Made by a program: the position numbers and the translations under genes. Below the pieces are notes generated by a model. The model was given only the letters and a program-made list of their open reading frames with translations. It was not told the DNA's origin and ran no database searches. A stretch of 64,000 bases of DNA from Ideonella_A intermedia_A (lineage in GTDB: Bacteria; Pseudomonadota; Gammaproteobacteria; Burkholderiales; Burkholderiaceae_C), in the NCBI GenBank assembly GCA_943370175.1, contig CALRPU020000031.1, positions 1 to 64,000 on the forward strand, in the 5' to 3' direction. Positions 1 through 8,382 of the stretch are shown piece by piece (the first letter of the stretch is position 1; every line of letters begins with the position of its first letter).

Positions 1-150
1 GAACGCGAAAGCGGCCTGAACAAGGGGTTGGAACCCCGATTTGACCCTCCCAACGAAATCGAATCGAACTCGAAGCCATCACCAAGGCTGAACCTGATCA
101 GCAGGATGAAATTGGGCCGGCCAATGCTTCATTGTTCAGACCTTCCCTAA
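1..150 (+). other. Possible C-terminal end of a gene entering from the left edge
   Basis: Frame 1 is open from the first base to a TAA at 148-150, giving about 49 codons. The peptide has no family I recognise. It could be the 3' end of a gene cut by the window edge. An open frame this short is also possible by chance in GC-rich DNA, so this is only a note. Confidence 0.2.
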
Positions 151-356
151 GCGACAGCAATTCCGATGCGAAGGGCTCGGCTGTGACGCTTAGCTGTAAG
201 CCCATTCCTGCGGTACCGCCGACGAATGAGGTGGTGCGCGAGCAGTTGCTCCTCACCCTGGTCAGTCTCTTCAAACTGCCGCAGGCCACGGCTGACGCCG
301 TCAAGGCCAAGCCGGAGACCCTTGCGCTCAGGGCCATCAACGGTTGCGTCAAATGA
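132..356 (+). CDS. Small hypothetical protein upstream of a serine protease
   Basis: A short ORF of about 74 residues using TTG at 132. The frame is open back to position 45 without an ATG, so the true start is uncertain. The second half looks like a soluble helical segment (residues about 37-74, rich in Leu, Val and Ala). Its TGA at 354-356 overlaps the ATG at 353 of the protease gene, which supports translational coupling and a functional link. I do not recognise a family. It could be a small partner or adaptor of the protease, but this rests on position only. Confidence 0.45.
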   Translation: MFRPSLSDSNSDAKGSAVTLSCKPIPAVPPTNEVVREQLLLTLVSLFKLPQATADAVKAKPETLALRAINGCVK

Positions 357-1570
357 GTACCGTCAAATCGGCGCCGGGGCGGCGCCGAGCAGAGGCGTCG
401 CGCTCGTGGGAGGCACGGTCTTCGCAGCACGACTCCCTGGTGCTAGATGCGGCGCGAGACCGCTGGCGCACGATGGACGCTGCGCAGCAGATGCAGCTCG
501 CGCGCTGCCTGGCCGATTGCCAACGGGGCGAGTTCACGCGCCGCTACCGCCAGGTGGTAGGTGTCACTGCCGGGCTCAAGCGCAGCAACGACGCTGCGGG
601 TACGGAGTTCCTCCATAACCAGCCCTGTGTTGTGTTCATCGTGCGGCGCAAACTGGCGCCAGAGCAGCTGGCACGGCGTCCAAGCCAGTCCCTGCCAGCC
701 GAGTTGCTGAGCCCGGGATGGGTCGACGGGCGCGAGCAGGTGGTCGCAGTCCCCACCGATGTCCAGCTCCAAAGACGTCTGCTCGCGGGGAGGGCTCAGG
801 CCGACACGGCCTTCACAGTGGGCGCGGAAGGTGCCCGCGGTAGCTTGGCCTGGGCATTCGCGCCCCATGGCCGCCCCCCCATGGTGTTGTCAGCTATCCA
901 TGTGCTGAGCCCGCGGCCGACGCTCGACGGGGTCGGCCTGCGAGCGGGCGAAACCGGGCAGGCAATAGGACCCGACGGGAGCGGACCGATCGGCGTGACG
1001 GCTTTGCGGGGCAGCGCCTTTGGCGGCCGCATCGTCGCGGGAGATGCTAGAAGCGTAGATGTTCAGTTGGCCGAGGTGCTGGATCCGCAACCCATCCGAT
1101 CGGCCTTCGGTGCGATGCGCCTGTCGTCACAGCTCCCCTGGGTGCGCAGTGAGACGGAGCTCGACCAGCTGCTGGCCCTGGGCCGCCCGCTCCAGATCCA
1201 CGTGCCGGGTAACAACCCGCGGCGCCAAAATCCAGGCCAACCCCCCTTGCTGGCCGAGCGCTCGCTGGTCGAGCAGGACCTGCACCTGGAGTACGACTTC
1301 GCGGACGGCAGCCGCAGAAACATTCTGCATGGCGTGGTGGAACTGCAGGTGCGATTTGGCGAGACCACCCTGCGCGGCGACAGCGGCTGCCCGGTGCTGC
1401 TGGCCAACGAGGGCGACGACCCAACCTTCGTGGGCATGCACATCGCTGGCAACGAGGCTGCCCGCACGTCGTTCATTGTGCCTGCCTGGCGAATTCTCGG
1501 GCCCGGGAGCTATGACGAAGTCGGTGGCGAGATGCCGCCGGGCCCCTGGGACTTGCCAACACGGGTCTGA
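353..1570 (+). CDS. Trypsin-fold (S1-like) serine protease with N-terminal conserved region
   Basis: This 405-residue protein has a C-terminal chymotrypsin-fold protease domain. The catalytic serine lies in GDSGCPV (S344), a likely catalytic histidine in LSAIHVLS (H183) and a likely aspartate in SVDVQL (D236). Residues about 70-140 (around GVTAGLKR and VPTDV) resemble a region often found before the protease domain in bacterial secreted or stand-alone S1 proteins. No signal peptide is visible, so the protein is probably cytoplasmic. The start is the ATG at 353, overlapping the upstream stop; an in-frame TTG at 344 is less likely. It is followed 74 bp later by a secreted/membrane protein gene. 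Cytoplasmic trypsin-like proteases of this kind are often parts of bacterial conflict systems, but the substrate is unknown. Confidence 0.75.
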   Translation: MSTVKSAPGRRRAEASRSWEARSSQHDSLVLDAARDRWRTMDAAQQMQLARCLADCQRGEFTRRYRQVVGVTAGLKRSNDAAGTEFLHNQPCVVFIVRRKLAPEQLARRPSQSLPAELLSPGWVDGREQVVAVPTDVQLQRRLLAGRAQADTAFTVGAEGARGSLAWAFAPHGRPPMVLSAIHVLSPRPTLDGVGLRAGETGQAIGPDGSGPIGVTALRGSAFGGRIVAGDARSVDVQLAEVLDPQPIRSAFGAMRLSSQLPWVRSETELDQLLALGRPLQIHVPGNNPRRQNPGQPPLLAERSLVEQDLHLEYDFADGSRRNILHGVVELQVRFGETTLRGDSGCPVLLANEGDDPTFVGMHIAGNEAARTSFIVPAWRILGPGSYDEVGGEMPPGPWDLPTRV

Positions 1571-1644
1571 ATCCCGCTTGCCATTCTGTGGCGAGTGGAG
1601 CCACACGGGCTTCGATAGGGCTGGGCGCCGGAAAGGGGACGGAG

Positions 1645-3105
1645 ATGCTTGCATTCATTCGACGGATTCACTGGGGCGCCTTCGCGGTGACCTTGGCGAC
1701 AGCCGGTGCGAGCCCGGCCAGTGCAGCCGAAACGCTTTCGATGGACGTCTCGACGATCTACTCAGCCACCTGCGCCGGCAAAGTCGAGTGCACGCCTGGC
1801 GATACGCTGGACATCAAGGGTCAGGGCAACACGACACCCGGCGCGCTGGCGTCCCTGCGCTTGAAACTTCTGCCGCGGCGCGACTGCCCAGCGCCCGATG
1901 TGGAGTTTGAGATGGTCGTCGGTGGGACAACCTTCACGCCGCTCTCATTGCCCTTGGCGCCGCTCCTGGCACGCATGTCCAGCAGCGGTTCGCGCGCGGC
2001 GCTCATGTGCTCTGCCGCGGGCAAGGCCACGCTGGTGCTTTCACTACAGCCTGCCACCGGTACCCCTCAATCGGCCAGCGTGGGCATCGACCTGCAGACG
2101 CTGTGGAGCGGGGGCGTCTTGGAGCCCCAGGTCCGGACAGCCGATTGCGCCGAACCCTGCCGCTTCGACAGCGACGTGAGCTTTACCGTGATGGGCCTGG
2201 CGGCCTGGCGCGCCGCCGCCGGCAACGATACCGACAAGCTCACCCTGACCTTGGACGGCACCAAGGTGCCGGGCCTCATTCCGCGTTACGTGCCACTCGC
2301 AAACGGCGACGGAAAGCTGACGTTCCAGTTACAGCGGTTTGCCGACAAGCCCGAGAGCGTTGCGGCTTGGCGGACGCTGCAGGAATCGGCCCTGAAGCCC
2401 AGCCCTTCGACCATGGCCCTGGGTCTGGCGGACCCGAAGGGCCCCATGAGGACGCTGCACAATGTCGACCCGAAACTGTATTTCGTGGTCATGGCACCTG
2501 AACGCCGCGCCTTCTGGTTGGCGTTTGCGCTGTTCTTGCTCGCCACGGTGGTCGCGGCAGTGGGTACTTCGAGCAAGTGGGCGCTCCTGCGCGACCGCTA
2601 CGACATTCCTGACCAGCTCATACCGACAGAGAGGCGCTCTTTCAGCCTGGGCCGCTGCCAGATGTTGCTGTGGACCATCGTCGTCATCCTGGCCTGGCTC
2701 AACGGGGTGATTGCCACCGGCCAGTGGTTCACCATCAACGAAACTGCGCTGACGCTGATGGGCATCGGCGCCGCGACGGCAGTGGGCGCCGCGGTGGCCA
2801 CACCGCCGGGAGTGACGCGGCTGATCACCGCCTACACCTTGGCGGGAACAGGCAGCCAGGCGCGTGCCGACGCCGCAGCGGACATCCAGGACGACCCCCA
2901 GATCAACAGCCAGAATTTCTGGAAGGACCTGCTCTCGGACAACGGCCTGCACCGCTTGCAACTACTTTTTTTCACGCCAATGGTGGCCTCGGTCTTTCTG
3001 TGGCAGGCCTTTTGGGAAGGAGCTATGCCCGTGCTGCCGGGCACCACGCTGGCCCTCCTGGGCATCAGCGCGGCGGGCTATGTCGGCTTCAAGATGACAC
3101 CGTAG
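1645..3105 (+). CDS. Exported membrane protein paired with the serine protease
   Basis: A 486-residue protein. The start at ATG 1645 is chosen because a Sec signal peptide follows directly (positively charged MLAFIRRIHW, hydrophobic stretch, then PASAAE as cleavage site) and AAGGGG lies 6 bp upstream; the longer GTG start at 1588 would bury the signal. Residues about 30-285 form a non-cytoplasmic domain with several cysteines. About five hydrophobic segments follow at residues 286-306, 337-358, 365-387, 441-457 and 462-482. The segment with SLGRCQMLLWT before the second helix resembles a motif I have seen in membrane proteins of predicted bacterial conflict systems, a weak recollection. The function is unknown. 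It may be a membrane sensor or effector activated by the protease. Confidence 0.65.
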   Translation: MLAFIRRIHWGAFAVTLATAGASPASAAETLSMDVSTIYSATCAGKVECTPGDTLDIKGQGNTTPGALASLRLKLLPRRDCPAPDVEFEMVVGGTTFTPLSLPLAPLLARMSSSGSRAALMCSAAGKATLVLSLQPATGTPQSASVGIDLQTLWSGGVLEPQVRTADCAEPCRFDSDVSFTVMGLAAWRAAAGNDTDKLTLTLDGTKVPGLIPRYVPLANGDGKLTFQLQRFADKPESVAAWRTLQESALKPSPSTMALGLADPKGPMRTLHNVDPKLYFVVMAPERRAFWLAFALFLLATVVAAVGTSSKWALLRDRYDIPDQLIPTERRSFSLGRCQMLLWTIVVILAWLNGVIATGQWFTINETALTLMGIGAATAVGAAVATPPGVTRLITAYTLAGTGSQARADAAADIQDDPQINSQNFWKDLLSDNGLHRLQLLFFTPMVASVFLWQAFWEGAMPVLPGTTLALLGISAAGYVGFKMTP

Positions 3106-3273
3106 GCGCGGTCCTTTGCTGCCTCACCCTACGCCGGCGCCTTCATGGTCCACGGTATGGAGCCCTTCACGCCCGTCCAGCATCACGGCGGCGACGGCTG
3201 ACCTCAGGCCTCGTGGGGCCGGATCAAGGCCGCGGCCCTATGCTCCCTCGGTCGATCCGCGCAGCCACTTATC

Positions 3274-3477
3274 TGACCTTGCCCCGGAAAAACGTAGTCC
3301 TCGGCTGATGATGGAATCAGAGACAGGAGCTACGAGATGAGTGACAAGCAAGTGCGTGGGAAGTACACGCAGGAGTTCAAGCTGGAGGCCGTCAGGCTGG
3401 TCAAGACGGGTCAGTCGGTGGGGATGACGGCGAAGGTTCTTGGCATCCCGAAGGCCAGCCTGAGCAACTGGGTTGTT
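3274..3477 (+). mobile_element. IS3-family left end and orfA fragment
   Basis: The stretch starts with a TGACCTTGCCCCGG terminal repeat at 3274, typical of IS3-family left ends. An ATG at 3337 begins an OrfA transposase N-terminus (KYTQEFKLEAVRL, then a helix-turn-helix with GIPKASLSNWV). Homology stops near 3477, at the hairpin that precedes the group II intron. No orfB, integrase catalytic domain or right inverted repeat is seen downstream, so the element is truncated and not mobile by itself. Confidence 0.75.
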
Positions 3478-3481
3478 GGCG

Positions 3482-3514
3482 CCGACCGAAAACTGAGGCT
3501 CAGTTTTCGGTCGG
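3482..3514 (+). terminator. Perfect 16-bp hairpin abutting the group II intron
   Basis: Arms at 3482-3497 and 3499-3514 are perfect reverse complements around a single G (CCGACCGAAAACTGAG / CTCAGTTTTCGGTCGG). The intron 5' end (GTGCGCC) begins at the next base. Group IIC introns are known to insert right after terminator-like stem-loops, so this is best read as the target-site hairpin. Without a U tract, its activity as a terminator is uncertain. Confidence 0.6.
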
Positions 3515-5427
3515 GTGCGCCGGGAGACCGGCAAGGAGCAAAGGGTGCAAGTCCCTCACAGCAAAGGTGTAGCGAACCATGTTGTGCCCGAGTCATGCGC
3601 TGGGCATCGCGAGGTTCACGGCGAAGCGTTGACAGGGGTACATGCAGGCCAGCCATTGGGCCGTGTAAGAAATTCGATCCGGGTGCCGACGCCGTCCGAT
3701 CTGCGGAAGGCAACACGCACGGGCGCGCCATCGCAAGCGCCCGCGCGACCCGGCGTGGTCGTAGACCCTGGCATGCACGCACGCTCCTTGCACGGGAACC
3801 GGGAGATCTCCAGTCTGACCGCAGGTGCCTGTCGTGGCCGGCGGCCCGCACCGGGAAGGTGAGGAGCCGACGCCGATGATGCACGGGCTGGAGAAGTCAG
3901 ACCTCGCAGTAGTAGCGACGAAGCTTGCGAACAATGCCGGGTTACCGGCGGCGGATTGGGTGGAGCCAAGGGCGGGGACCAAGGGGAACGCGGACCCGCC
4001 GCGCACGCGACGGACTCAGAGCCGCGATAGCGTGTCCCAGGGGCTGGAACGCGTACGGCAGGCCGCAAGGCAAAGGAAGAGGCAAGCGTTCACGGCGCTG
4101 CTGCACCTCGTCACCGTCGACGCGCTCCGAGACGCGTTCCTGGCGCTCAAACGCCGTGCCGCACCGGGTGTGGATGGCATGACGTGGCAGGACTACGAGG
4201 CGGGCTTGGAGGATCGTCTCCAGGACCTGCACACCCCGGTCCACCGCGGCAAGTACCGGGCGCTGCCTGTGCGGCGACGGTTCATCCCGAAGCCGGACGG
4301 GCGACAGCGTCCGCTGGGCATTGCCGCGCTGGAGGACAAGATCGTCCAGCGTGCAGTCGTCAGCGTGCTCAATGCGATCTACGAGGAAGACTTCCTCGGC
4401 TTCTCGTACGGGTTCCGGCCCGAGCGAGGTCAGCACGACGCGTTCGACGTCTTGTGCGTGGCGATCAAGGGCAAGCCGTGAACTGGATACTCGACGCCGA
4501 CATCAAGGGCTTCTTCGACGCGGTGGATCACTCGTGGTTGCTGCGCTTCGTGAGGCATCGCGTCGGCGACGAGCGCCTCGCCCGGCTGGTGGGCAAGTGG
4601 CTCAAGGCCGGAGTCCTGGAAGACGAGCAATGAAGCGCCAGTGAACAGGGGACACCACAAGGCGCGGTGATCTCGCCGCTGCTGGCCAATGTCTACCTGC
4701 ACTGCGTCTTCGACCTGTGGGCGCAGCAATGGCGGCGGCGCGAAGCGAAGGGCGATATGATCTTGGTGCGCCATGCCGCGGATCTGGTAGTGGGCTTCGA
4801 GCACGAGGCCGACGCGCGCCGATTCTGGGACGCGATGCGAACGAGGTTCGAGCAGTTCTCGCTCGAACTGCATCAGGAAAAGACCCGGCTGCTGGAGTTC
4901 GGCCGCTATGCGATCAAGTGGCGGCAGCACAACGGGCAAGCCGCAGACGTTCAACTTCCTGGGGTTCACGTTCATTTGTGGACGCTCGCGGCGCGGGGCA
5001 TTCCTGCTTCGGCGCCGCACGCGACGCGACCGCATGTGTGCGGCCCTGCGGGAGATCAAGGACGAGATGCGGCGGCGACGCCACGACAGCCTGGCCGACC
5101 AAGGTCAATGGCTGCGGTAGGTGGTCGCCAGTTACTTCGCGTACCATGCGGTGCCGACCAGCGCCCAAGCTCTCGGGGCGTACCGGCACCATGTCAGTGA
5201 CCTGTGGCGGCGTTCGCTGAAAAGGCGAAGTCAGAAGGGCCATGTGACCTAGGCGCGGATGGACCGGCTCGCCTGCCCGCCGTGCAGCGCTGAGCACCAC
5301 GTGCATCTCAGCCCGTCCGGGCTGTGGAGTTACACCACGAGATGGGACACGATCGAGCCGTATGCCTTAATTGGGCACGTACGGATCTGTGCGGGGGGTG
5401 CCGGGTAACCGGCATCCATACCGCGAT
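3515..5427 (+). mobile_element. Group II intron, decayed maturase
   Basis: The 5' end GTGCGCC at 3515 fits the conserved intron start. The maturase ORF lies in the domain IV position. A domain V-like hairpin at 5355-5387 begins GAGCCGTATG, keeping the AGC triad, and ends CGTACGGATC. A domain VI-like stem follows, and the 3' end falls near CCGCGAT at about 5427. The RNA core may still fold, but the encoded protein is ruined (see the pseudogene entry), so splicing or movement would need a maturase supplied in trans. The exact 3' boundary is uncertain by several bases. The exons do not reconstitute the IS3 orfA. Confidence 0.75.
3876..5262 (+). pseudogene. ltrA-like: Group II intron reverse transcriptase/maturase (multiply disrupted)
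   Basis: Reverse transcriptase homology is clear across three frames: KYRALPVRRRFIPKPDGRQR and GFSYGFRPERG, then NWILDADIKGFFDAVDH, then VISPLLANVYLH, then FNFLGFTFICG. Damage seen: a 1-base deletion near 4478 (AAGCCGTGAAC where AAGCCGGTGAAC is expected); TGA at 4631 where Trp is usual; a second frameshift near 4935; and TAG codons near 5118 and 5250. The catalytic YADD motif reads HAAD (in LVRHAADLVVGF), so the polymerase would be inactive even if frames were restored. The chosen start is ATG 3876, after GAGGAG. No C-terminal endonuclease domain is evident. Confidence 0.85.
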
Positions 5428-5647
5428 CGCCAACAGCCCACATCGGTTCTGCCACTCTATGGGGCAGCGTCCCTCCGTCAGTCTGCAGTTTCCGCCGCTG
5501 TCCTGAGGCCTGCAGCCGCTTGACGATCCGATCAAGTAAGAGTTTTTGCCTGGCATCGACTTCTTCGCCGTGGTTGACGTCCCGACGCACGCTGGCGACC
5601 GGTGCTTCGACGCTTTTGGCCGACTGGGGCGGAGGCAACTTGGCATC

Positions 5648-5665
5648 GTAGTGCATCCGCACTAC
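5648..5665. promoter_or_regulatory. Palindromic operator upstream of toxin-antitoxin pair
   Basis: GTAGTGC-ATCC-GCACTAC is a perfect 7-bp inverted repeat ending 9 bp before the antitoxin ATG at 5675. Toxin-antitoxin operons of the ParD type are usually repressed by the antitoxin binding such a palindrome, so this is the likely autoregulatory site. Confidence 0.5.
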
Positions 5666-5674
5666 ACTGAACAG

Positions 5675-5947
5675 ATGAAGACCGCCGTGATCCCCCAAGT
5701 CCGTGTCGAGCCACAGTTGCGCGCTGATCTCGATGCGGTGCTCCTGCCGGGCGAGACGCTGACAGAGTTCGTCGAGACGTCGGTGCGTCGCGCCGTCGAA
5801 TTCCGTCGGGTGCAGACCGACTTCGCCGCGCGCTGCGACGCCTCGCTGTCAGCGTACGAGCGCACGGGGCGCTCGGTCGCCTCGGAGGCCGTGCTGTCGA
5901 ATCTGGAGGCGAAGGTCGCCGCACGGGTGAAACAGCTGCGCAAATGA
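5675..5947 (+). CDS. ParD/YlcI-YnfO-type antitoxin
   Basis: This 90-residue protein starts at ATG 5675. It has the layout of ribbon-helix-helix antitoxins of the YlcI/YnfO type: a short N-terminal strand (VRVEPQLRADLDAVL), GETLTEFVETSVRRAV as the helical part, and a basic C-terminal tail that would wrap the toxin. Its TGA overlaps the toxin ATG in ATGA at 5944-5947. A palindrome directly upstream is the probable operator. It is expected to neutralise the partner toxin and repress the operon. Confidence 0.8.
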   Translation: MKTAVIPQVRVEPQLRADLDAVLLPGETLTEFVETSVRRAVEFRRVQTDFAARCDASLSAYERTGRSVASEAVLSNLEAKVAARVKQLRK

Positions 5948-6258
5948 GGTTCAGGGTCGAGTTCACCCCTGAGGCGGATGCAGACCTGGATCGACTCTTC
6001 GATTTTCTGCTCGATCATGCGCAGACGGTCGAGGATGCGATGCGCGCTCACGAGGCGGTGGAGGCCATTCGTGTCGCCGCCGACAGCCATCTGTCGACAT
6101 CGCCCTACAGCTACCGCAGGGTCGGCCCGAGGCCAACGCTGCGCGAGCTGATCGTCCCTTTCGGCTCGACCGGTTACGTCCTGCGCTTCGACATTCGCTC
6201 GCCAGAACTGGTGCTCGTCATCGGCGCGCGTCACCAGCGCGAGGAAGACTTTCAGTGA
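5944..6258 (+). CDS. RelE/ParE-family toxin
   Basis: A 104-residue protein of the RelE/ParE superfamily. Features are the N-terminal VEFTPEADADLDRLFDFL helix pair, the central SPYSYRR and LRELIVPFGSTGYVLRF strand region, and the C-terminal ELVLVIGARHQREEDF typical of ParE toxins. The length and overlap with the antitoxin (ATGA) fit a type II toxin-antitoxin operon. ParE members poison gyrase and RelE members cleave mRNA; sequence alone does not decide which applies here. The reading frame is intact, so the module may be active. Confidence 0.82.
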   Translation: MRFRVEFTPEADADLDRLFDFLLDHAQTVEDAMRAHEAVEAIRVAADSHLSTSPYSYRRVGPRPTLRELIVPFGSTGYVLRFDIRSPELVLVIGARHQREEDFQ

Positions 6259-6347
6259 GAGCTCGCTGCGAGACCCGGGCGCCATGCAGCGACCACTGCC
6301 TTCGATGCCACGAGGCTGAGGTCTGGGCCTGACCATGTCTGGCGGGC

Positions 6348-6830
6348 TCAGCCCTCGGCGCTCCGGGCGGCACACTCCAGCCTGAACGGCCAGCCGTCGG
6401 AGGCAGCCACTCTGCGGCCGAACTCGTCCAGGAAACCGCCCGGCCATCGATGATGGGCAGCGGCGAGCTTTCCGCTGCACCAAGATCGCAGCTGACCCTG
6501 CCGCGCAGGATCGGGCCGTCGCTCACCTGCGTGCCGTGGTCGGTGCCCAGGCGATGAGTGTGCGCCAAAGTCCGGCGCATCTTGCCGATGAGCCTGCCCA
6601 GCAGCGCCAAGGCGTCGTCATCGGCCTTTCCGACCACGCATGAATTCATGCCCGCCCTGCTCGCCGTCGCGGAAGTCCAGAGCGTCGATCGCCAAGCCCG
6701 CCCCTAACAGCCTTGTCCGAAGCCTGAACTCGTGCTCGACGCCCCCATGCTCGAAGCCAACCAAGCCGAGACGGCCGGCGGCGGCTTCCTTGAAGCATCG
6801 ACCGCACAGCACTCGGTGCTCGGACGCCAT
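6348..6830 (-). pseudogene. Conserved hypothetical protein, frameshifted twice
   Basis: On the minus strand a conserved family can be followed through three frames: LCGRCFKEAAAGRLGL and EHEFRLRTRLLGAGLAID from an ATG at 6830; after a shift near 6638, ADDDALALLGRLIGKMRRTL and LPIIDGRAVSW; after a shift near 6430, EFGRRVAASDGWPFRLE, ending in TGA at 6348-6350. I recall this layout as a widespread family of unknown function (possibly DUF7713, number from memory). Each break needs only one base change. This is either a pseudogene or two sequencing errors, and the decayed neighbourhood favours a pseudogene. Confidence 0.6.
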
Positions 6831-7060
6831 CGGCTCGTCGTTCACGATGGCGTGGTCGCGTGCAGGCGGCTGACCGGCGGCGCACGCGGTGGTTCGCATG
6901 GGCAACGGACTCGTTCAGAAGCGCGTGTGGTGGAGCATGACCCTCTGCGCTCGATGCCCGGCGCTCCCATGTCGCGCACAATGTCAGCGTCGATGTCGAC
7001 GGCGTAGCCGTGCCCGTCGCGACATCGTTCCCGTGCAAGTACCCACACGGAGGTCATCCC

Positions 7061-7438
7061 ATGATCACGCCGCCCACGCTGCTCGATGCCCTGATTGTCG
7101 AGGCGATGTGGGCCGCCGCGATCGAGGCAGGCGCACAGCCGGCCACTGCCAAAGAGCCCGCAGCGCTCAGGCGCTCTCTGTGGCACGCTCAGCGCGACAT
7201 CGGCCAAAGCGGCGTCGAGGCCGAGTTCCAGCTCGCCGGATGGCATGCAGTCGGCTGCGGCGGCCTCGACCGGACGCCGTTGGGCGCCCGGGATGCCCCC
7301 AATGTGGCCGACATGACGGTGGTCGTTGGGCCTGCCGGGCGGGTCCACCGATCCCCGGACCGGATGGGCTGCGAGGCCACGTTGACGAACCTGGTGCGCA
7401 CCTGCCCCCAAACTCGACCGCTGACGCCGCGCGGGTGA
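7061..7438 (+). CDS. Hypothetical protein
   Basis: A possible 125-residue protein from ATG 7061, preceded by GGAGGT at 7049-7054. The first half (LLDALIVEAMWAAAIEAG and LRRSLWHAQRDIGQSGVEAE) looks like ordinary helical protein. The C-terminus after about residue 85 is less convincing. I do not recognise a family. The good ribosome-binding site supports it, but no neighbour suggests a role. Confidence 0.4.
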   Translation: MITPPTLLDALIVEAMWAAAIEAGAQPATAKEPAALRRSLWHAQRDIGQSGVEAEFQLAGWHAVGCGGLDRTPLGARDAPNVADMTVVVGPAGRVHRSPDRMGCEATLTNLVRTCPQTRPLTPRG

Positions 7439-7507
7439 TGGGACACGGCTGAAGTTTCAGACCCAAGAACTGCTGCTCGCCGAGCGACAGCTCGACTCAC
7501 CAACGAC

Positions 7508-7711
7508 ATGACCACCAGAATCCTCCGCCGCGGCGACAAGCAAGTGATGCAGTTCATGACCCCCTCGGGCGTCATCGGCACCGTGGCCACCAGCATCCCC
7601 CCGGAGGCCTTAGCCGGCTGGGCTGAGCGTTTGGAGGCGCAGCTCCGAGAACTCGATCGCCTGGACAAGCTCCCGGCTCCAAGCGCAAAGCGCCGTCGGC
7701 CCAAGCGATAG
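7508..7711 (+). CDS. Small hypothetical protein
   Basis: A 67-residue ORF from ATG 7508. It has a plausible amphipathic helix (AGWAERLEAQLRELDRL) and a strongly basic C-terminus (SAKRRRPKR). No family is recognised. It could be a small DNA- or RNA-binding protein of the accessory region, but this rests on composition only. Confidence 0.4.
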   Translation: MTTRILRRGDKQVMQFMTPSGVIGTVATSIPPEALAGWAERLEAQLRELDRLDKLPAPSAKRRRPKR

Positions 7712-7954
7712 CGGTTGCCACCCCGCGCTGTCCTCAACTGAGATCATCCGAGCACCACCTGCGGATCATCTCGAGCCTGACCAGGGCTGTCACCGGGCCT
7801 GACTGCCTCGAAACCCCGGCAACCTCGGCGGGGTCTTTGCCTGTCCACGGCCTGTAGTCGTGTCGGAGAACGCGTCGCGACCAAGAGCACGGTTGTAGCA
7901 GGCAGGCAATCCTCGGACTCTTCGACGGGAAACCGGCAGCCACTCGTACCGAGC

Positions 7955-7984
7955 TTGAAGCGAATACTGATGATCTATACAGTA
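7955..7984 (+). promoter_or_regulatory. SOS promoter with LexA box
   Basis: TACTG-N10-CAGTA at 7965-7984 matches the flanks of the classical LexA box exactly. It overlaps a candidate promoter with -35 TTGAAG at 7955-7960 and -10 TACAGT at 7978-7983, 17 bp apart. It lies 31 bp upstream of a small ORF at 8016 and about 400 bp upstream of umuD, so the whole umuDC locus is probably SOS-controlled from here. Confidence 0.7.
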
Positions 7985-8015
7985 TCGCTTCGGTCCTGCC
8001 TTTTGCCAGTCCACC

Positions 8016-8336
8016 ATGCCTGCCACCCCGCATCTTGCCGTCCACCTCGAATGCCCTGTCTTGCCGTTGAACAGCCGCATCCAGGCAGACGTCCGGTTCT
8101 CCAAGTCACACGAGCGCGCGATGGGTGGCCCGGACGCCGTGGTTGGGGCTCATGCCGGCTGGACAAGCGCCGCCGACGAAGGGGCCGACGAACGAGGATC
8201 TGAGGTCGTGGCCACCGTCCAGCGCTGGCAGCGCGCGGCCGATGCCGCCCGCCGGGCCGGCCGTCAAGACGGGGGCGAAGCCGAGGAAGTCTGCTTTGAA
8301 GTGCGTTTGGTCGAGCCTGCAGAGCGCGACGCCTGA
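8016..8336 (+). CDS. Hypothetical protein, first gene of the SOS unit
   Basis: A possible 106-residue protein starting at ATG 8016, just downstream of the LexA box. No strong ribosome-binding site is visible, and composition (Ala, Asp and Arg rich) is ordinary for this GC content. It ends 46 bp before umuD. I recognise no domain. Its position makes it a candidate SOS-induced small protein, but the region may instead be an untranslated leader. Confidence 0.35.
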   Translation: MPATPHLAVHLECPVLPLNSRIQADVRFSKSHERAMGGPDAVVGAHAGWTSAADEGADERGSEVVATVQRWQRAADAARRAGRQDGGEAEEVCFEVRLVEPAERDA

Positions 8337-8382
8337 GCACCGCGCCTGCCGTCTCGCTGCGCCGATCCGCCGCACCGCTCCC

